A program made the position numbers and the translations under genes. The notes beneath the pieces were generated by a model. It did not search any database, had not been told where the DNA came from, and was given only the letters and a program-made list of their open reading frames with translations. A stretch of DNA of 18,100 bases. Origin: an uncultured Actinomycetes bacterium. GTDB lineage: Bacteria; Actinomycetota; Actinomycetes; Nanopelagicales; Nanopelagicaceae. Positions 13,747 through 18,100 of the stretch are shown in pieces. Each line of letters opens with the position of its first letter. Position 1 is the first letter of the stretch. The stretch spans positions 1 to 18,100 of the forward strand of contig CAIUBS010000114.1 in the NCBI GenBank assembly GCA_903897475.1. Direction: 5' to 3'.

Positions 13747-16380
13747 TTAAGCTCGCTTTTTCTCGCGAATTTCATATGCCTGAATTACATCTCCCACCTG
13801 TAAATCTTTAAATGAGCCAAGTCCAATACCGCACTCAAATCCTTCTCGAACTTCAGTGGCATCATCTTTAAATCTACGTAGTGATTCGATGCTTAAGTTT
13901 TCACCAATTACGACACCTGCTCGCATAGTTCTGACCTTGGCATTTCTTCTAATATTTCCGTCAGAGACCATACATCCTGCAATATTTCCAAACTTGCTTG
14001 ATTTAAATATGTCTCTTACTTCAGCATTGCCAAGGACAGCCTCCTCATACTCTGGCTTAAGTAGACCCTTCAGCGAAGCCTCAATTTCTTCAATGGCTTT
14101 ATAAATAACTGTGTAGAACTTAACCTCTACGCCTTCATGCTCAGCAAAGATTGCAGTTTGTGGTTCTGGTTTAACATTAAATCCAATGATTACAGCAGTA
14201 GATGCTGAGGCCAAGGTGACATCGTTTTTAGTAATTGCGCCAACGCCACGATGAATAACTCTAAGATCGACTTCAGTTCCAACATCTAATTGAACTAAGG
14301 CATCTTCTAGAGCTTCAACTGAACCTGAAACATCTCCTTTAAGGATTAAGTTCAATGTACTTACCTTTGATTGCTCTAAGAAATCTTCAAGAGAAACTTT
14401 CTTACGTGCCTTAGCTAATGAAGCATTTCGAGAAGCCAATTGGCGCTTTTCAGCAATCTGTCTTGCAGTTCTATCATCTTCAGCAACTATAAATGAATCA
14501 CCTGCACTTGGTACCGATGTGAAACCGAGTACCTGCACTGGTCTAGAAGGCCCGGCAACATCAACAGTCTCGCCATGTTCATCTAACATTGCGCGAACAC
14601 GTCCATAAGCACCACCAGCAACAATTGCATCACCGACATTTAAAGTTCCACGCTGCACTAATACAGTTGCAACTGGACCTCTGCCTTTGTCTAGATTTGC
14701 TTCAATTGCTACACCTCGTGCAATTCCATCTGCAACAGCGCGTAAATCAATTGCAGCATCTGCTGTAAGAAGAATTGCATCAATTAATTCATTTATACCT
14801 TTGCCAGATAATGCTGAAACATTCACAAACATTGTTTGTCCGCCATACTCTTCAGCAATTAAGTTGTACTCAGTTAGTTGCTGACGAATCTTGTCTGGAT
14901 TTGCACCTTCTTTGTCAATCTTATTTACTGCAACCACAATCGGAACATCTGCAGCTTGAGCATGGTTTAGAGCTTCAATAGTTTGAGGCATCACTCCATC
15001 ATCTGCAGCAACTACTAAGACTGCAATATCAGTCACCTTGGCACCTCGAGCACGCATAGCGGTGAATGCCTCATGACCTGGGGTGTCAATAAATGTTATA
15101 GCGCGGTCATTTCCGTCATGCTCATGATGGATTTGATATGCACCAATGTGCTGAGTAATTCCGCCAGCTTCAGATTTAATTACTTCAGTAGAGCGAATAG
15201 CATCAAGTAATCTAGTTTTACCGTGATCGACGTGGCCCATTACCGTAACAATTGGCGAGCGCACAACCAGATCCTCTTGATCAATCTCAGCTAACTCTTG
15301 CTCCAAATTAATATCAAACTCTTCAAGTAACTCTCGATCTTCATCCTCTGGACTAACAATTTGAATCACAAATCCAAGCTCAGCTCCCAATAATGTAAAA
15401 GTATCTTCATCTACAGATTGAGTTGCAGTTACCATCTCACCTAGGTGAAATAATGCCGATACTAATGCGGCTGGATCTGCCTTAATTTTTTCAGCAAAAT
15501 CCATCAATGTTGCACCTCTGCGCATGCGAACTACAGTCTTGCCATCTCCGCGTGGAACTACCGCACCACCTAATTGAGGTGCTGGTAAATTTTCAAAATC
15601 TTCGCGCCTTTCTTTTTTACTCTTTTGTCCGCGATTTTTACTTTTACCCTTACCACCTTTACCAAATGCGCCAGCTGCACCACCGCGTTGTGGTGGGCGT
15701 CCGCCACCTTTTCCGCCAAATGGTGAACCAGTTGATGGTGCTGAAGATGGTGAACGATATGGCGATGAAGATGTTGATGGCCTAGATGATGAACCACCTG
15801 AAGTTGGTCGTGGATTATTTTGTGTAGGTCTGGCAGCAAATCCTGGTCGCACAGATCCAGGGCGAGCACCAGACATTGGTGGACGTTGTCCTGGTTTTAA
15901 TTTTTCGCCACCTCTACCAGCTTCACCTGGTCTAATTGGTCTGGCAGGTGGGCGTGGTCCACCTCCTGAACTAAATGGATTATTTCCAGCTCTAGGTGGT
16001 CTTGGTAATGAACTAGGCGTAGATGGTGTTGTAGAAAATGGATTATTGGTTGCACGTGGTGGTTGCGCAGGCGTTGCAGCTCGAGTTGGTGGCGTAGTTG
16101 GTGTTGCATCCTCAATCATTTGCTGTAACTCAGGCGGTAAATCTTCAACCTTTACAGTTTGTTTAGGAGCTGCTTTTTTAGCAGGTGCTTTCTTAGTTTT
16201 TGGTGCAGCCTCTGCTGGCACTAAATCTGGAAACTTATCCATCAACTTGCGCACAACAGGTGCTTCAACAGTTGATGATGCTGAGCGAACAAATTCGCCA
16301 ACCTCTTGTAGCTTTGCTAGTAGCTCTTTACTTTCAAGCCCTAACTCTTTAGCTAATTCATAAACGCGGACCTTGGCCAC
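13747..16380 (-). CDS. infB: Translation initiation factor IF-2
   Basis: IF-2 is the GTPase that brings initiator fMet-tRNA to the 30S subunit and promotes subunit joining. The 877 residues begin with an IF-2 N-terminal domain (MAKVRVYELAKELG). A long disordered Pro/Gly/Ser/Arg-rich stretch (about 55-265) follows, with repeats of NNPFS and a Lys/Arg-rich end. The G domain has G1 GHVDHGKT (382-389), switch I GGITQHIG (406-413), G3 DTPGH (432-436), G4 NKID (486-489) and G5 SAL (522-524). Domains II to IV follow. Start: GTG at 16378-16380, with GGAG 4 nt and AGGAG 10 nt upstream. A 105-bp gap separates it from ylxR. Confidence 0.97.
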   Translation of the reverse strand: MAKVRVYELAKELGLESKELLAKLQEVGEFVRSASSTVEAPVVRKLMDKFPDLVPAEAAPKTKKAPAKKAAPKQTVKVEDLPPELQQMIEDATPTTPPTRAATPAQPPRATNNPFSTTPSTPSSLPRPPRAGNNPFSSGGGPRPPARPIRPGEAGRGGEKLKPGQRPPMSGARPGSVRPGFAARPTQNNPRPTSGGSSSRPSTSSSPYRSPSSAPSTGSPFGGKGGGRPPQRGGAAGAFGKGGKGKSKNRGQKSKKERREDFENLPAPQLGGAVVPRGDGKTVVRMRRGATLMDFAEKIKADPAALVSALFHLGEMVTATQSVDEDTFTLLGAELGFVIQIVSPEDEDRELLEEFDINLEQELAEIDQEDLVVRSPIVTVMGHVDHGKTRLLDAIRSTEVIKSEAGGITQHIGAYQIHHEHDGNDRAITFIDTPGHEAFTAMRARGAKVTDIAVLVVAADDGVMPQTIEALNHAQAADVPIVVAVNKIDKEGANPDKIRQQLTEYNLIAEEYGGQTMFVNVSALSGKGINELIDAILLTADAAIDLRAVADGIARGVAIEANLDKGRGPVATVLVQRGTLNVGDAIVAGGAYGRVRAMLDEHGETVDVAGPSRPVQVLGFTSVPSAGDSFIVAEDDRTARQIAEKRQLASRNASLAKARKKVSLEDFLEQSKVSTLNLILKGDVSGSVEALEDALVQLDVGTEVDLRVIHRGVGAITKNDVTLASASTAVIIGFNVKPEPQTAIFAEHEGVEVKFYTVIYKAIEEIEASLKGLLKPEYEEAVLGNAEVRDIFKSSKFGNIAGCMVSDGNIRRNAKVRTMRAGVVIGENLSIESLRRFKDDATEVREGFECGIGLGSFKDLQVGDVIQAYEIREKKRA

Positions 16381-16384
16381 ACTT

Positions 16385-16423
16385 CTCCATCTCCTGGCCC
16401 GACGTTATTTACGTTCGAACCTA
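16385..16423 (-). promoter_or_regulatory. infB ribosome binding sites and weak -10-like box
   Basis: Two Shine-Dalgarno candidates precede the infB GTG on the minus strand: GGAG (16385-16388, spacing 4) and AGGAG (16391-16395, spacing 10). The second has the less cramped spacing. Further upstream TAGGTT (16418-16423) fits TANNNT and could start a leader of about 30 nt, but it has no -35. An 8-bp palindrome GTTCGAAC (16413-16420) overlaps it. Beyond this I see nothing definite in the 105-bp spacer. Confidence 0.35.
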
Positions 16424-16485
16424 AATTGACCTACTCATAATCTTGCAGTGCTCATTAGAGTGTCATTCTCGCTCGCTCCGTACTG

Positions 16486-16749
16486 TTAATAATTACTTAA
16501 ATTTTTTAAGTAATCTTGAATCTCATTAAATTTAATTTCTCCTTCAATTTTGAAGGATCTATTAAATGCTTTTCGCTCAAGTGCCATCTGAAAGCAACTT
16601 CGGTGAAGCCATGCTCCCCGACCTGGCATTCGATGGGTTAAGTCAACTTTAATTTCATTATCGACTAACACCGTGCGAATTAGATCTGTCCAATTCTCAA
16701 GCTTTCGACATGCAATACAACTACGCTGCCTGAGCTTTTTCTTAGACAT
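16486..16749 (-). CDS. ylxR: YlxR family RNA-binding protein (RnpM-like)
   Basis: Small basic protein of the YlxR (DUF448) family, 87 residues. Landmarks are RSCIACRK (9-16), the GRGAWLHRSCFQMALERKAFNRSF stretch (43-66) and a charged tail. The family binds RNA. The Bacillus subtilis member has been linked to RNase P modulation (RnpM) and to glucose-responsive gene expression; whether this holds in actinobacteria is not established. It sits in its classical place between nusA and infB. The ATG at 16747-16749 is 12 nt after the nusA stop, with no strong ribosome binding site. Confidence 0.93.
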   Translation of the reverse strand: MSKKKLRQRSCIACRKLENWTDLIRTVLVDNEIKVDLTHRMPGRGAWLHRSCFQMALERKAFNRSFKIEGEIKFNEIQDYLKNLSNY

Positions 16750-16761
16750 CTAAACTCTACC

Positions 16762-17790
16762 CTAAGCCCCTTCAGTAGGTGAAATGATTGGCACTTGATC
16801 GGTATTTTCCGCCTTAATTTGCGCAACAGGATTATCTGGATGGATATCAATTCGCCATTGCGTAAGGCGAGCGGCGAGCCTGGCATTTTGGCCATCCTTA
16901 CCAATGGCAAGTGATAATTGATAATCCGGCACAATTACCTTTGCTGACTTGCTTTCCAAATCAACAATTTCAACAGAACTTACCTTTGCTGGCGCTAGTG
17001 CATTAGCAACATAAATTGCGGGATCATCGGAGTAATCAATGATGTCAATCTTTTCACCATTTAGTTCATTCATAACATTTTGTGCTCTTGATCCTTGTGG
17101 ACCAATTAGCGCACCCTTTGGTGAAACTCCTGCTCGATGAGTTCGAACGGAAAGTTTAGTTCTAGCACCTGCCTCACGAGCTATTCCAACTATATCTACT
17201 ACTCGATCCTTTATCTCTGGTACTTCAAGTGCAAACAACATTTTTACAAAAGCTGGATGAGAACGTGAGAGTGTAACCTCAGGTCCCTTTTCACCTTGCT
17301 TAACATCTACGACAAAACATTTTATGCGATCGCCATGTTTAAAGACTTCACCTTTAACTTGTTCGGCTGGTGGAACTTTTCCTTCTACCCGTCCTAAATT
17401 TACATAAATAATTTCTGGATCTCTTCCCTGCTGAACTACTCCACCAATTACATCCCCAACTGACCCAGAAAACTCTGTTACAACCTCAAGATCTTTTGCC
17501 TCTCGCATTTTTTCTTTAATAACTTTACGAGCGGTCTTATCTGCCAACTTACTAAAGCCATCTGGATTATCAGTTACAGTATCAATGCGATCACCATCTG
17601 GTCCTAAAACTGGAACATAAATAACTAACTCACCACTTTGTCGATTTAAAACGGCACGACCATGTGGCTTAGCACCTGGCAGTGATGCATAGGCAGTTGC
17701 TACTTCATTTTCAATAGCATTAATTAACCGCTCAAGCGGAAGTTTTTTCTCAGCAGCTAGAACTTTTAAGGCTTCAACATCAACACTCAT
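16762..17790 (-). CDS. nusA: Transcription termination/antitermination factor NusA
   Basis: NusA binds RNA polymerase and nascent RNA and modulates pausing, termination and antitermination. The 342 residues include an N-terminal polymerase-binding domain (about 1-105), an S1 domain (about 108-176) and two KH domains with GxxG-type loops, IGPQG at 229-233 and IGKDG at 296-300. There are no C-terminal acidic repeats, as is usual in actinobacteria. The ATG overlaps the rimP stop (ATGA at 17787-17790), indicating coupled translation, and ylxR follows after 12 nt. Confidence 0.97.
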   Translation of the reverse strand: MSVDVEALKVLAAEKKLPLERLINAIENEVATAYASLPGAKPHGRAVLNRQSGELVIYVPVLGPDGDRIDTVTDNPDGFSKLADKTARKVIKEKMREAKDLEVVTEFSGSVGDVIGGVVQQGRDPEIIYVNLGRVEGKVPPAEQVKGEVFKHGDRIKCFVVDVKQGEKGPEVTLSRSHPAFVKMLFALEVPEIKDRVVDIVGIAREAGARTKLSVRTHRAGVSPKGALIGPQGSRAQNVMNELNGEKIDIIDYSDDPAIYVANALAPAKVSSVEIVDLESKSAKVIVPDYQLSLAIGKDGQNARLAARLTQWRIDIHPDNPVAQIKAENTDQVPIISPTEGA

Positions 17791-18100
17791 TTGCCTACCT
17801 GCTTAAATTCAATTTCAAGATTGGCACGTTTAATATCTAGATAATTAATAACAATTTCATCGATTGTTGCAGCAGACTCTCCTGCTTGCTTAATTCTTCC
17901 TGTTATTTGGCTACCATCTAGCAAGACAATTTTTACCAAGCGATTGATATTTTTTCCCCAATGTCTTGGTTTGGTTAATGGTCGATCAATTCCAGGGGAT
18001 GTGACCTCTAGCGTGAAGGGAGTAGAACCTAAGGCTGGAATGTTTTCAACAATCTCTGAAATAGCTTTGGTGGCTACCGTAACTTCATCTAGTGAAAGGT
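17787..18100 (-). CDS. rimP: Ribosome maturation factor RimP (5' end cut by the window edge)
   Basis: RimP assists maturation of the 30S subunit. Only the last 103 codons are in the window, read in the frame that starts at 18098. Visible motifs are LSLDEVTVATKAISEIVE, LEVTSPGIDRPL and KPRHWGKN, highly typical of RimP, then a C-terminal Sm-like domain (RLVKIVLLDGSQITGRI). The frame ends in TGA overlapping the nusA ATG. The rimP-nusA-ylxR-infB order is the usual bacterial arrangement. The start codon and promoter lie beyond the right edge. Confidence 0.94.
   Translation of the reverse strand, partial: LSLDEVTVATKAISEIVENIPALGSTPFTLEVTSPGIDRPLTKPRHWGKNINRLVKIVLLDGSQITGRIKQAGESAATIDEIVINYLDIKRANLEIEFKQVGK

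Noticed and set aside
15570..15869. 99-codon His/Leu-rich open frame on the minus strand within infB
   Set aside because: It is an out-of-frame reading of the low-complexity Pro/Gly/Ser region of IF-2; the His/Leu bias is an artefact of that codon composition.
16046..16363. 105-codon plus-strand open frame opposite the infB 5' end
   Set aside because: Antisense to the IF-2 N-terminal domain and its linker, with no ribosome binding site or family similarity seen.
16413..16420. GTTCGAAC palindrome as a LexA/SOS operator
   Set aside because: The actinobacterial SOS box needs half-sites spaced by about four bases; here they abut and no second half-site is present.
16750..16761. TANNNT box just before ylxR as an internal promoter
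   Set aside because: The boxes overlap the nusA stop codon in a 12-bp gap and the three-base pattern is too common; coupling to nusA explains the start.
1..18100. CRISPR arrays, tRNA or rRNA genes, insertion sequences, phage or defence genes
   Set aside because: No direct-repeat arrays, transposase-like proteins or RNA gene features were seen. The window is almost completely filled by recognisable housekeeping genes.

Overview
The window looks like a piece of core chromosome from a low-GC (roughly 40% by eye), streamlined actinobacterium. The proteins have actinobacterial features: a 342-residue NusA without extra C-terminal domains, a Pro/Gly/Ser/Arg-rich IF-2, RNase J instead of an RNase E-type layout, ThyX and PepR. 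The gene order pnp-pepR-dapB and thyX-dapA-rnj-ftsK is the one known from Mycobacterium and Streptomyces. Low GC, tiny spacers and many 4-nt overlaps would fit freshwater acI actinobacteria (Nanopelagicales). That placement is inference; the sequence contains no rRNA to test it.

Layout, following transcription on the minus strand from the right edge: rimP (partial), nusA, ylxR, infB, rbfA, truB, ribF, rpsO, pnp, pepR, dapB and a small glutaredoxin-like gene. This is a 12-gene run covering ribosome maturation, transcription elongation, translation initiation, tRNA pseudouridylation, FAD synthesis, RNA decay, proteolysis and lysine/diaminopimelate synthesis. Gaps above 100 bp occur only before infB, rpsO and pnp, and each holds a plausible ribosome binding site and promoter-like or hairpin elements. 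Next comes a two-gene plus-strand island, azlC-azlD, a branched-chain amino acid exporter. It meets the glutaredoxin gene tail to tail with overlapping stop codons. Left of it a second minus-strand run begins at a 52-bp divergent promoter region: thyX, dapA, rnj and ftsK, the last cut by the left edge.

The genes are largely ordinary housekeeping functions. RimP, RbfA, S15 and IF-2 serve 30S assembly and initiation. NusA and YlxR sit in the usual elongation/RNA-metabolism cluster. PNPase and RNase J are the RNA decay enzymes. DapA and DapB catalyse successive steps to diaminopimelate. RibF makes the FAD that ThyX needs.

I found no mobile element, CRISPR array, tRNA, rRNA, defence locus or phage gene, and no unexplained stretch above 300 bp. 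I see no previously undescribed system here. The points most worth checking are a set of starts that look leaderless (azlC, thyX, dapA, ftsK), hairpins around rpsO and pnp, the azlCD island inside otherwise conserved synteny, and a substituted motif in TruB.
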